A stretch of 64,000 nt of DNA from Flavobacterium amniphilum (GTDB lineage Bacteria; Bacteroidota; Bacteroidia; Flavobacteriales; Flavobacteriaceae), in assembly GCF_023634845.1 (NCBI RefSeq), contig NZ_JAMLJL010000005.1, positions 1 through 64,000 of the forward strand, in the 5' to 3' direction. The notes beneath the pieces are model-generated. The model was not told where the DNA came from. It made no database searches and was given only the letters and a program-made list of their open reading frames with translations. Position numbers and translations under genes: made by a program. The number at the start of each line of letters is the position of its first letter. Position 1 is the first letter of the stretch. This document shows positions 36,035 to 44,098 of this stretch, piece after piece.

Positions 36035-36577
36035 TTGCAGGACGAAAAACAATTCATAGCAGCCTTATTAAATCCAAAAACGCAAAATGAAGCGTTTCGG
36101 GAATTAGTACGTGAATACCAGCGTCCGTTATACAGTCACATCCGTAATATGGTTTTGAATCACGATGATACTGATGACGTTTTGCAGAATGTATTTGTAA
36201 AAGTCTACCAAAATCTGAAAAATTTTAAAGGCGAGAGCAAACTATATTCCTGGGTTTACCGGATTGCCACAAATGAAGCCATCACTTTTATTAATTCAAG
36301 AGCAAAAAAGAGCGGAATTTCAAATGGTGAGATGAACGATTATCTGATTGGTAAACTGGAAGCCGATGTTGATTATGACGGAGATGAAATTCAGCTGAAA
36401 CTGCAAAAAGCGGTTGCAACATTACCCGAAAAACAACAATTGGTTTTTAAAATGAAATATTTTGAAGAAATGAAATACGAAGAAATGTCGGAGATTTTAA
36501 GTACTTCTGTCGGAGCCTTAAAAGCATCCTATTTTCACGCTGTGAAAAAAATTGAAGATTTTTTGAATTCCAATTAA
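36035..36577 (+). CDS. ECF-type RNA polymerase sigma factor (TTG start)
   Basis: This 180-residue protein has sigma region 2 (AFRELVREYQRPLYSHIRNM, DDTDDVLQNVFVKVYQNL, SWVYRIATNEAITFIN) and region 4 (VATLPEKQQLVFKMKYFEEM, EEMSEILSTSVGALKASYFH). Regions 1 and 3 are absent, as in ECF sigma factors. The codon at 36035 is TTG; no ATG is available before the conserved start, so TTG initiation is likely. Two small genes follow on the same strand: a membrane protein and a Spy-like protein, as expected for a sigma/anti-sigma/sensor unit. Confidence 0.93.
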   Translation: MQDEKQFIAALLNPKTQNEAFRELVREYQRPLYSHIRNMVLNHDDTDDVLQNVFVKVYQNLKNFKGESKLYSWVYRIATNEAITFINSRAKKSGISNGEMNDYLIGKLEADVDYDGDEIQLKLQKAVATLPEKQQLVFKMKYFEEMKYEEMSEILSTSVGALKASYFHAVKKIEDFLNSN

Positions 36578-36601
36578 ACCTTTTACTATTAATTTTGTCT
36601 A

Positions 36602-36997
36602 ATGAACATGAAAAAATTTGATTTACATAACGATCCAAAAATTGAAAGTGGCTTCAGGATTCCTGATGACTATTTCGATTCTTTTGAGAACCGTATAATG
36701 CAACAGGTTTTAGCTGAAGAAAAGGAAACCAAAGTTATCGCTGTCTGGCAACGTCAGTCCTTCTGGATTTCAAGTGTGGCCGCTGTTTTTGTACTGTCAT
36801 TCGGTATCTGGATGTATTTTGTACAAAACAATGCTGAAACTACACTGTCCACCAGCGATTATTTAGCTTATGAAAGTGATTTGACAACGGAAGATATTGC
36901 AACCCATTTAACTGATGAAGATATAGCCTCGATTGAAAATGAAATGAATTTATACGATGCCGCAACAGAAACATACATCAACGAATACTTGAATTAA
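36602..36997 (+). CDS. Putative anti-sigma factor-like single-pass membrane protein
   Basis: This 131-residue protein has a charged N-terminus (KFDLHNDPKIESGFRIPDDY), one membrane helix near residues 52-74 (WISSVAAVFVLSFGIWMYFV) and an acidic extracytoplasmic tail (LTTEDIATHLTDEDIASIEN). This is the topology of an anti-sigma factor. It lies 24 bp after the ECF sigma gene and 1 bp before the Spy-like gene. No zinc-binding anti-sigma motif is present, so the call rests on topology and context. Confidence 0.75.
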   Translation: MNMKKFDLHNDPKIESGFRIPDDYFDSFENRIMQQVLAEEKETKVIAVWQRQSFWISSVAAVFVLSFGIWMYFVQNNAETTLSTSDYLAYESDLTTEDIATHLTDEDIASIENEMNLYDAATETYINEYLN

Positions 36998-36998
36998 G

Positions 36999-37451
36999 AT
37001 GAAAAAAACATATACCCTATTCCTTTTATTACTCACTGTTTTTGCTTTTGGGCAAGATGCCGAAGAACGCATTGAGCGGGTAAAAGCGCTCCGGATTGCT
37101 TACATTTCGGATCAGTTGGATCTGACTCCAGAAGAAGCGCAGAAATTCTGGCCTCTTTTCAATCAGTTTGATGACAAACAGACCGAGCTTCATAAGCAAA
37201 AAAGACAACTGATGATTAAATTGCGTCCAGGAAATGCAACCACACTTTCTGAAAAAGAATCGGCTAAACTGATTGAAGAAGACGAAAGAATTGAAAATCA
37301 GATGCAACAAAACAAGCGCCAACTAGCTAAAGATCTACAAGGTGTTATACCCAATCAAAAAATCCTGATGTTACGCCAAATAGAAATTGAATTCAAACAA
37401 AAACTATTAAAGCAAATCCAAAAACGCAGGGAAGGACGATTCAGAAAATAA
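36999..37451 (+). CDS. Spy/CpxP-like periplasmic protein
   Basis: This 150-residue protein has signal peptide MKKTYTLFLLLLTVFAFGQ and a helical, charged mature part with SDQLDLTPEEAQKFWPLFNQ, an LTPEEA motif like the LTxxQ repeat of Spy/CpxP stress chaperones. The tail is highly basic (QKRREGRFRK). It is the last gene of the ECF-sigma trio and probably acts as periplasmic sensor or chaperone for it. Confidence 0.82.
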   Translation: MKKTYTLFLLLLTVFAFGQDAEERIERVKALRIAYISDQLDLTPEEAQKFWPLFNQFDDKQTELHKQKRQLMIKLRPGNATTLSEKESAKLIEEDERIENQMQQNKRQLAKDLQGVIPNQKILMLRQIEIEFKQKLLKQIQKRREGRFRK

Positions 37452-37478
37452 AAAAAAGAGCCAAATTGGCTCTTTTTT
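37450..37478. terminator. Bidirectional intrinsic terminator
   Basis: GAGCC pairs with GGCTC inside longer A and T runs (37450-37478). It lies between the convergent Spy-like and Ycf48-like genes. Confidence 0.85.
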
Positions 37479-38532
37479 ATTCAAATGTCAGTTTTACTAT
37501 TCTGTTTTTACCTGTTGCGATTGCCGTTTTAGTATCAACAAACCGTATCGTCAGGAAATCAGGATCTTTACACAGCTGTTTCCAGGTTTTACCACTGTCA
37601 TTAGAGTAAAACAATCCGTTGGCACCAACTTCCACAATTGATTTTCCTTTACTACCGGGCAAATACTGAACGCACGAAGCATAACCGAAACCTGTATTTT
37701 CAGCAATTAGTTTCCAGGTTTTTCCACCATCGCTTGTAATTGCTTTATTTTGAAAATTCTGGTCTAATTTTTGGTAATTTCCACCGGCGATAATTCCGTT
37801 ATTACCATCATAAAAATCAGCGCAAAATACTCCAGTCATTGCTTCACCCTGAACTATTGGTGTTTCAGAAGCAATCCAGGACTTTCCTTTATCTTCCGAT
37901 ATATACACTTTAGATTTTTTTCCACCCGAAACCATGAACATTTTTCCATCCCTTAAAATCAGATTGGTATTACTCGCTGCAAAAAAAGCTTCACCATCAG
38001 CAAATTTAGGCAATGAAGAGCAATTCACTTTTTGCCAGTTTTGTCCTCCATCAGTTGTTTTGATAAATGACGGACAATCTTCGGTGGGATCACCAATCGC
38101 AAATCCTTCCCGGTCATTTAAAAACTGCATGCTGTCATAAAACACCTTTTCATGCTTTTCTTCGTAAACTAATTTGATTTCTTTACTTTTTTTATCAATC
38201 CTGTATAACAAACCGGGATTAGCCACTGACAAAACAAAGACATGATCTGAAGTTTGCGCTATACTTCTGAATTCCAGCTTTAAATTGTCACGTTCAATCG
38301 TTTTAGAAAACTTATCTTCATTATTCTTCAGGGATATACTCCCAACCTTACCACCGTTGCCGGCATACCAAAGCACATCATCATCAATTAAAACAGCTCT
38401 TGAACTTAATTTTTCAGACAATAAAGAATCAATTCTGACGTTGCTGAAACCCCTATCAACAAAAACTTTATTACCCGTTGAACACGAGATAGTTAGACAA
38501 CTCAAAAAAACAATAAAAAGGCTCTTATTCAT
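37477..38532 (-). CDS. BNR/Ycf48-like beta-propeller lipoprotein
   Basis: This 351-residue protein has lipoprotein signal MNKSLFIVFLSCLTISC (acylation at C17). The mature part is a beta-propeller with BNR/Asp-box-like motifs: TTDGGQNWQKV, SEDKGKSWIASETP, TSDGGKTWKLIAE and YSNDSGKTWKQL. The pattern matches Ycf48/Hcf136-type and WD40/YVTN/BNR-like proteins. Function in a non-phototroph is unknown; sialidase-type catalytic residues were not recognised. Confidence 0.86.
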   Translation of the reverse strand: MNKSLFIVFLSCLTISCSTGNKVFVDRGFSNVRIDSLLSEKLSSRAVLIDDDVLWYAGNGGKVGSISLKNNEDKFSKTIERDNLKLEFRSIAQTSDHVFVLSVANPGLLYRIDKKSKEIKLVYEEKHEKVFYDSMQFLNDREGFAIGDPTEDCPSFIKTTDGGQNWQKVNCSSLPKFADGEAFFAASNTNLILRDGKMFMVSGGKKSKVYISEDKGKSWIASETPIVQGEAMTGVFCADFYDGNNGIIAGGNYQKLDQNFQNKAITSDGGKTWKLIAENTGFGYASCVQYLPGSKGKSIVEVGANGLFYSNDSGKTWKQLCKDPDFLTIRFVDTKTAIATGKNRIVKLTFE

Positions 38533-38616
38533 TCTATAAAAGATTAATTAACACTCATTTGTAAAATTAGGTTTATAATTTTTAAATAAAAAGATTTCAG
38601 GATGTTTAAAATGTTA

Positions 38617-38624
38617 TAATTTTG
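38617..38624 (+). promoter_or_regulatory. Putative Bacteroidota -7 box for kup
   Basis: TAATTTTG matches TAnnTTTG, 22 bp before the kup ATG at 38647. No clear -33 element was found. Confidence 0.45.
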
Positions 38625-38646
38625 ACGTTTTAAATTTAAAACTAAA

Positions 38647-40623
38647 ATGAGTTCTTCAAATCATCACGATCTTCATAGTAAGTTCACTATTGCTGGAGTT
38701 TTAATCACATTAGGGATCATTTATGGGGATATTGGAACATCACCTTTGTATGTAATGAAAGCCATAATTGGCTCACATGCGATTGCAAAAGATGTTGTTC
38801 TGGGAGGTATTTCTGCAATTTTCTGGACACTGACATTACAGACTACTTTAAAATATGTTATCATTACACTTTCTGCCGATAATAATGGTGAAGGTGGAAT
38901 TTTTGCTTTGTATGCATTAGTAAGACGCACTAAAATTAAATGGCTGATTGTACCTGCCATCATTGGTGGATCGGCACTTTTGGCAGATGGTATCATTACA
39001 CCGCCAATTTCAGTATCATCTGCGGTTGAAGGATTAAAAACATACTATCCGGATCTGAATACAGTTCCGATTGTTATTGCAATTTTGTGTATGTTGTTTA
39101 TTATCCAGCAGTTCGGAACCAGCTTAGTTGGAAAGTTTTTTGCTCCTATGATGACGATCTGGTTTGGAATGCTTGCGGTTTTGGGAATTATCCAAATTAG
39201 CTCCAATACTGATGTTTTATGTGCAGTTAACCCTTACTACGCTATTCATTTATTGAGCATACATCCGGAAGGTTTTTATGTATTAGGTTTTGTATTCTTA
39301 TGTACAACCGGAGCTGAAGCTTTATATTCAGATATGGGACACTGCGGAAGAAAAAACATCCGTATCAGCTGGATTTTTGTAAAGATTGCGTTATTATTGA
39401 ACTATTTCGGACAAGGTGCCTATTTGATTAAACACGAAGGGGAAGTTCTAACAAGTATCAATGAACACAATGTAAATCCTTTCTATTTTATTATGCCGGA
39501 TTGGTTTTTACCATTCGGAATCGTAATCGCAACAATGGCTGCCGTAATCGCATCACAGGCGTTAATTTCTGGTTCATTTACATTAATCAATGAGGCAATG
39601 CGCTTGAATTTCTGGCCGAAAGTTACTATTAAATACCCAACAGATTTAAAAGGTCAATTATATATTCCTTCGATTAACTGGTTGTTATTGGCTGGTTGTA
39701 TCGGAATTGTTTTATACTTCAAAGAATCCGGAAGAATGGAAGCCGCTTATGGTCTTGCAATCGTATTGTGTATGATCATGACCACTTTACTGTTGATGTA
39801 CTACATGGTAATGAAAAGAATTGCAAGTTATATCATAATTCCAATCATCTTATTGTACTTAGCCATTGAATTCAGTTTCTTAGTTGCTTGTTTGGATAAG
39901 TTTGCACATGGCGGTTATGTTACTCTGATTATTGCATCTCTGTTGATTTTTGTAATGGCAATTTGGCACGTAGCAAAACGTATCAGCAAAGAGTACACTA
40001 AAATTGTTAAAATTGACCATTATAAAAAGGTTCTTGCTGAGTTAAGTGTTGACCTTTCTATACCGAAGTACGCAACACATTTGGTTTACATGACAAACGC
40101 TAACCGTGTTGATGAAATCGAAGAGAAAGTAATGTATTCGATATTACAAAAACGCCCGAAAAGAGCAGATATGTACTGGTTTATTCATGTTAACGTAGTG
40201 AGTGAGCCATATAGAAAAGAATATAAAGTAACTGAAATAGTAAAAGATGATTTGTACCGAATTGATTTCAACCTTGGATTCAGGGAACCAACAAAAATCA
40301 ATTTAATGTTCAAAGAGGTAATTAAAGACATGGTGGCAAAAGGTGAAGTTGACATCACCAGCCGCTACGAATCATTACACAAGAACAATATTATCGGAGA
40401 CTTTAAATTTGTACTTTCTGAAAAATTCCTTTCATACGACAGCTTTATGAGTATGTATGAGAAGTTTGTGATGAATGCTTATTTCTTCTTCAAGAAATTC
40501 TCATTATCTGAAGAGAGAGCTTTTGGATTAGACAGTAGCTCTGTTAAAGTGGAAAAATTCCCAATGGTGCTTCATGCTCCTGAAAAAATAGAAATGACCC
40601 GTGTTTATAAAAGCGAACAGTAA
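38647..40623 (+). CDS. kup: KUP/HAK/KT family potassium uptake transporter
   Basis: This 658-residue protein has the Kup start LGIIYGDIGTSPLYVMKAI and LSADNNGEGGIFALYALVRR, SALLADGIITPPISVSSAVE, TTGAEALYSDMGHCGRKNI and a run of about 12 membrane helices, followed by a C-terminal cytoplasmic domain. It imports K+ with H+. Its stop overlaps the bestrophin start by one base (TAATG), so the pair is translationally coupled. Confidence 0.96.
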   Translation: MSSSNHHDLHSKFTIAGVLITLGIIYGDIGTSPLYVMKAIIGSHAIAKDVVLGGISAIFWTLTLQTTLKYVIITLSADNNGEGGIFALYALVRRTKIKWLIVPAIIGGSALLADGIITPPISVSSAVEGLKTYYPDLNTVPIVIAILCMLFIIQQFGTSLVGKFFAPMMTIWFGMLAVLGIIQISSNTDVLCAVNPYYAIHLLSIHPEGFYVLGFVFLCTTGAEALYSDMGHCGRKNIRISWIFVKIALLLNYFGQGAYLIKHEGEVLTSINEHNVNPFYFIMPDWFLPFGIVIATMAAVIASQALISGSFTLINEAMRLNFWPKVTIKYPTDLKGQLYIPSINWLLLAGCIGIVLYFKESGRMEAAYGLAIVLCMIMTTLLLMYYMVMKRIASYIIIPIILLYLAIEFSFLVACLDKFAHGGYVTLIIASLLIFVMAIWHVAKRISKEYTKIVKIDHYKKVLAELSVDLSIPKYATHLVYMTNANRVDEIEEKVMYSILQKRPKRADMYWFIHVNVVSEPYRKEYKVTEIVKDDLYRIDFNLGFREPTKINLMFKEVIKDMVAKGEVDITSRYESLHKNNIIGDFKFVLSEKFLSYDSFMSMYEKFVMNAYFFFKKFSLSEERAFGLDSSSVKVEKFPMVLHAPEKIEMTRVYKSEQ

Positions 40624-41486
40624 TGATTTCGTATAATCCAAAAGATTGGTTTACTTTTATTTTTAAGTTTCACAAAGCGGATACTTTCAGAGCTTTAATG
40701 CCTTTGATTATAAGCATTGGTATTTATTGCGGGATTGTAGCTTTTCTTGAAATTGAATATTTCCAGTTAGCCGAAACGAGCCATGTGAAGAACATTACCA
40801 TCATGCACAGCCTTTTGGGTTTTGTGATTTCCTTATTATTGGTTTTCAGGACAAATACTGCCTACGACCGCTGGTGGGAAGGACGTAAACAATGGGGTGC
40901 GCTTGTAAACAACAGCCGTAATTTTGCGGTTAAGCTTTCAGCTATTTTGGATGACAAAGATGATAAGCTTTTTTTCAGAAAGACGATTCCTTATTACGCT
41001 TATGTTTTGAACTTACATCTTAAAAACGAAAAAATAAGCCAGGAACTTTTCGAGGAATTCAATATTAATGTTGAACACAAGAAACACAAACCGAATCAGG
41101 TCGCTAAATTATTATTCAAAAAGCTGAATGAATTAAAGAAAAACGGCAAAATCACTAACGAACAATTACTGATTTTAAATCCGGAGATTAGTTCGCTACT
41201 TGATATTTGCGGTGCCTGTGAACGTATTAAAAACACTCCGATTCCTTTTTCGTATAGTGTCTTTTTAAAGAAATTCATTTTCTTTTACGTGATGACTTTA
41301 CCATTCGGGTATGTGTTCAGTCTTGGGTATTATACAATTCCGGTGGTTATTTTTATCTTTTATGTATTAGCCAGTTTGGAACTTATTGCAGAAGAAATTG
41401 AAGATCCGTTCGGAGATGATGAAAATGATTTACCAACCGAAAGAATCGCTGAAAACATTAAAAAGAACATCGAAGAAATATTGTAA
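40623..41486 (+). CDS. Bestrophin family ion channel
   Basis: This 287-residue protein has the bestrophin/RFP-TM core: LLGFVISLLLVFRTNTAYDR, WWEGRKQWGALVNNSRNFA, a helical middle region and FFYVMTLPFGYVFSLGYYTI with SLELIAEEIEDPFGDDENDL, the acidic family signature. Bacterial bestrophins form pentameric channels (monovalent cations in KpBest, chloride in animals). Coupling with kup suggests a role in K+ or charge balance. Confidence 0.92.
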   Translation: MISYNPKDWFTFIFKFHKADTFRALMPLIISIGIYCGIVAFLEIEYFQLAETSHVKNITIMHSLLGFVISLLLVFRTNTAYDRWWEGRKQWGALVNNSRNFAVKLSAILDDKDDKLFFRKTIPYYAYVLNLHLKNEKISQELFEEFNINVEHKKHKPNQVAKLLFKKLNELKKNGKITNEQLLILNPEISSLLDICGACERIKNTPIPFSYSVFLKKFIFFYVMTLPFGYVFSLGYYTIPVVIFIFYVLASLELIAEEIEDPFGDDENDLPTERIAENIKKNIEEIL

Positions 41487-41562
41487 GTAATCAAAAGTCT
41501 AAAGTCTAAAGAACGAAGAAGAAGGTCGAAGGTACTACGACAGAATTTCAATGAATAAAACT

Positions 41563-41615
41563 AAATCCCTTATTACCTAAAGAAGTTTTCTTAGTGTAAT
41601 AAGGGATTTTCTTTT
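41563..41615 (+). terminator. Terminator of the kup-bestrophin operon
   Basis: A 14-bp perfect stem (41563-41576 with 41596-41609, arms AAATCCCTTATTAC and GTAATAAGGGATTT) closes a 19-nt loop and is followed by TTCTTTT, 77 bp after the bestrophin stop. Confidence 0.85.
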
Positions 41616-41665
41616 GGCAGAAATGATAATTCTGAAGATTTTTAGATTATTCGATTGTCAGATTT

Positions 41666-41896
41666 CTTTTGGCAGAAAGAAAAAGTATTTTGGCAGGAAG
41701 GAAAAGTCTTTTGACAGGAAGGAAAATTATTTTGACAGAAAGAAAAAGTCTTTTGGCAGAAACAAAAATTCTTTTGCCAGTTAGGAAAAGTCTTTTGATA
41801 GAAACAAAAAGTCTTTTAGCAGAAAGAAAAAGCCTTTCAACAGTTAGAAAAATTCTTTTGGTAGAAAGAAAAAGTCTTTTGGCAGAATCAAATATT
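41666..41896. repeat. 21-bp minisatellite, about 11 units
   Basis: The consensus CTTTTGGCAGAAAGAAAAAG plus T repeats about eleven times from 41666, with substitutions but no change of length. One further copy lies upstream at 41611-41631. The 494-bp gap 41487-41980 contains only this array, the operon terminator at 41563-41615 and a minus-strand terminator at 41928-41954. Since 21 is a multiple of three, one frame stays open for 84 codons (heptad like LLAERKS), but it starts at TTG with no promoter or conserved look, so I treat it as non-coding. Confidence 0.9.
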
Positions 41897-41927
41897 CTTT
41901 ATGAAGTTGGCAGATATTTCTGAAAAG

Positions 41928-41954
41928 AAAAAAGCTCCGATAAAACGAAGCTTT
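41928..41954 (-). terminator. Terminator of the secreted endonuclease gene
   Basis: On the minus strand AAAGCTTCG pairs with CGGAGCTTT (one G-T wobble, 6-nt loop), followed by TTTCTTTTC. Confidence 0.75.
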
Positions 41955-41980
41955 CTATTCTTATTCAAAAACAAATACTA

Positions 41981-43969
41981 TTATTTGATGATTAGTTTTT
42001 TTACGGTTGACTTATGGTCTTCGGTAACTTTGACCATATAAATTCCTGAAGCCAGATTTACATTCAATCGTGATTCAGGGATATAGTTTCCGTTGTACAC
42101 TTTCACGCCCGAAATGGTATAAATTTCCAAAGGGGCGGTTTGTTTCAACCCTCCGATGACGATATAATCATCGGCTGGATTAGGATACATCCTGATATTC
42201 AATCCTTCAGCAACATCATCATTTGAAAGAGAAGATGACCAGGTATCCCCGAAATGACTTCCGAAGACATAATCAGCCAATAACGGATAATCTACAAAAG
42301 GGTTGCGGTTATGTTGCCAGTTATAGATCACATTATTATGGTTCATTTCAAAATCATCTGCCCTATCTGTGGTATTCCACGTCAGCAAGGTTGCTAAATC
42401 TCCGATATTCCCTGTTGGTTCACCCGGAAAACCGTTTACAACATTCAATCCGTTGTAACGAACGGCCATGTAGAATAAAGCTCTTGCCACATCGCCTCTC
42501 CAACTTCCGGCAGTTCCCGCAGGACCATTATAATCATCGGTTCCGGTTGGATCTACACCATAATTTTTATTGTTTCTCGAAGAATTTTCAGAACTGTCTT
42601 CGGATCGTAAATGATGACCATCGGCTCCTCCGGCAGTTATATCATTAGCATCGGTTGTAGTCCACACATTAATTCCGTCATTCGGCAACATGTCATCCAA
42701 GAAGAAATTTCCTCTAGACTGACAGTAAATATGTTCGCGGTTCCACTTCCCTATTCCGCCGGGTCCCGATTGCTGGTCCAGTTTTGACCTTGGCTGTTCG
42801 ACATACATTAACCAAACCTGTCCGCTGTTCAACGGATTTTGATCGGCTTCCTTCAACATATCCCAGACTTCAGCATAATTATGCTCACGAACGACAGCCG
42901 GATTCGCAATAATATCCTGAATAGCCTGCTTTAACTGGTTTCCTGATTTTCCTTCCAAAGAATCATAATAACCGGCCGGGGTCAAATTGGGACACAATCC
43001 GTAAGTTGGCGCAGTTGGTACTCCCCATGGCTTCACTTCATAATCATTATCATGGATACGGACCTCAATATTGTCATTCAATTTAGCATAACCAACGGGT
43101 AAAGTACCAATTCTGATTATCATGGTTTCATCACCTTCATTTAAAGCATCATCTGTGAGTGTAATTGTTCTTGAAACTGAATTAGACCCGACAGGTATTG
43201 TGACATTCAGGTTTCCGGTATAATCTGATGTATCAAAATTTCCATTAGCCAATGTATAAGTAAAATCGAGATTAGTTCCCGTCACATTAGTATCCAGTGT
43301 AAAAACAATCGAAAAGGAAGTTGGTTCCGTTTGATTGCCTGTTGGCGAAAGCGTTACATTTAAATTATTATATACGACGCCTGAGCCATCATTGGGAACA
43401 TCAGGCGTTGGGGCTTTTGTTTCATAAGTACCGTCATTTTTTCTTTGGATTGAATTAACGTCACTCGGACTTGCCGCGCTGATGTATTCATCATAAGCAA
43501 CAGTTATTCCCAAAGCAGCCATCAAAGTTGTTGGATTAGCATCATTTGTTTTATGTACCAGAGCATCAATCAGATTCGTTGTATGTGCCACGGTAACACC
43601 ATTGACAAAACTTGAAGGATTCCCTAAATATATTCCTACCGCATCAGGTCCGTTTTGAATAACATTATTATTTATGACACGGTCCGGTGCCGGACTTACA
43701 CCTGAATTACCCAATGTAACTATACCGTTTGCATCTGTTGTCAGGCCATCGAGGTCAAAAGACAAATAAGCCGTATCATTATTTCCCGCATTGAAGAAAA
43801 CCAGGACATAGCCGTCGAGTGAAAAATTTGGAGTTGCACTTTTCAGTTCGATAAATTCAAGAACATCAGTACTTGGCGTATCAGCGTCTAATTCATTGAT
43901 AACAACCTGACCGAAAGAAATATTAGTACAAAAAAGTAATAATAAAAGTAGTTTTTTTAGCATAGTCAT
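41981..43969 (-). CDS. Secreted endonuclease I family nuclease with T9SS type-A sorting domain
   Basis: This 662-residue protein has a signal peptide (MLKKLLLLLLFCTNISFGQ), an N-terminal lamin-tail-like domain (VINELDADTPSTDVLEFIEL), a Calx-beta-like module (about 200-310; FTLDTNVTGTNLDFTYTL, DDALNEGDETMIIRIG) and an endonuclease I domain with KWNREHIYCQSRGNF and GADGHHLRSED, the His-metal type. The C-terminal 75 residues (IRMYPNPADDYIVIGG ... MVKVTEDHKSTVKKLIIK) form a type-A T9SS sorting signal. It probably degrades extracellular DNA or RNA for nutrition. Start could be the second Met (43963). Confidence 0.94.
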   Translation of the reverse strand: MTMLKKLLLLLLFCTNISFGQVVINELDADTPSTDVLEFIELKSATPNFSLDGYVLVFFNAGNNDTAYLSFDLDGLTTDANGIVTLGNSGVSPAPDRVINNNVIQNGPDAVGIYLGNPSSFVNGVTVAHTTNLIDALVHKTNDANPTTLMAALGITVAYDEYISAASPSDVNSIQRKNDGTYETKAPTPDVPNDGSGVVYNNLNVTLSPTGNQTEPTSFSIVFTLDTNVTGTNLDFTYTLANGNFDTSDYTGNLNVTIPVGSNSVSRTITLTDDALNEGDETMIIRIGTLPVGYAKLNDNIEVRIHDNDYEVKPWGVPTAPTYGLCPNLTPAGYYDSLEGKSGNQLKQAIQDIIANPAVVREHNYAEVWDMLKEADQNPLNSGQVWLMYVEQPRSKLDQQSGPGGIGKWNREHIYCQSRGNFFLDDMLPNDGINVWTTTDANDITAGGADGHHLRSEDSSENSSRNNKNYGVDPTGTDDYNGPAGTAGSWRGDVARALFYMAVRYNGLNVVNGFPGEPTGNIGDLATLLTWNTTDRADDFEMNHNNVIYNWQHNRNPFVDYPLLADYVFGSHFGDTWSSSLSNDDVAEGLNIRMYPNPADDYIVIGGLKQTAPLEIYTISGVKVYNGNYIPESRLNVNLASGIYMVKVTEDHKSTVKKLIIK

Positions 43970-44098
43970 AAAATTGAGCCAAGCAATTTAATTAAAAAAC
44001 GACAGCATGGTCTAAGAATGCTGTTAAATCATTGTTATTTGTGCATAAGAGCATTATAATTGATATGTTTTAAAGAAATTACTTACAATAAATTAATA

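Noticed and set aside
36590..36598. TAATTTTGT box between the sigma and anti-sigma-like genes as a promoter
   Set aside because: It lies only a few bases before the ATG at 36602, too close for a normal transcription start; it is probably chance.
41669..41923. 84-codon frame across the 21-bp minisatellite
   Set aside because: It starts at TTG, consists only of the repeat, and has no promoter, signal or conserved feature; the open frame follows from a unit length divisible by three.
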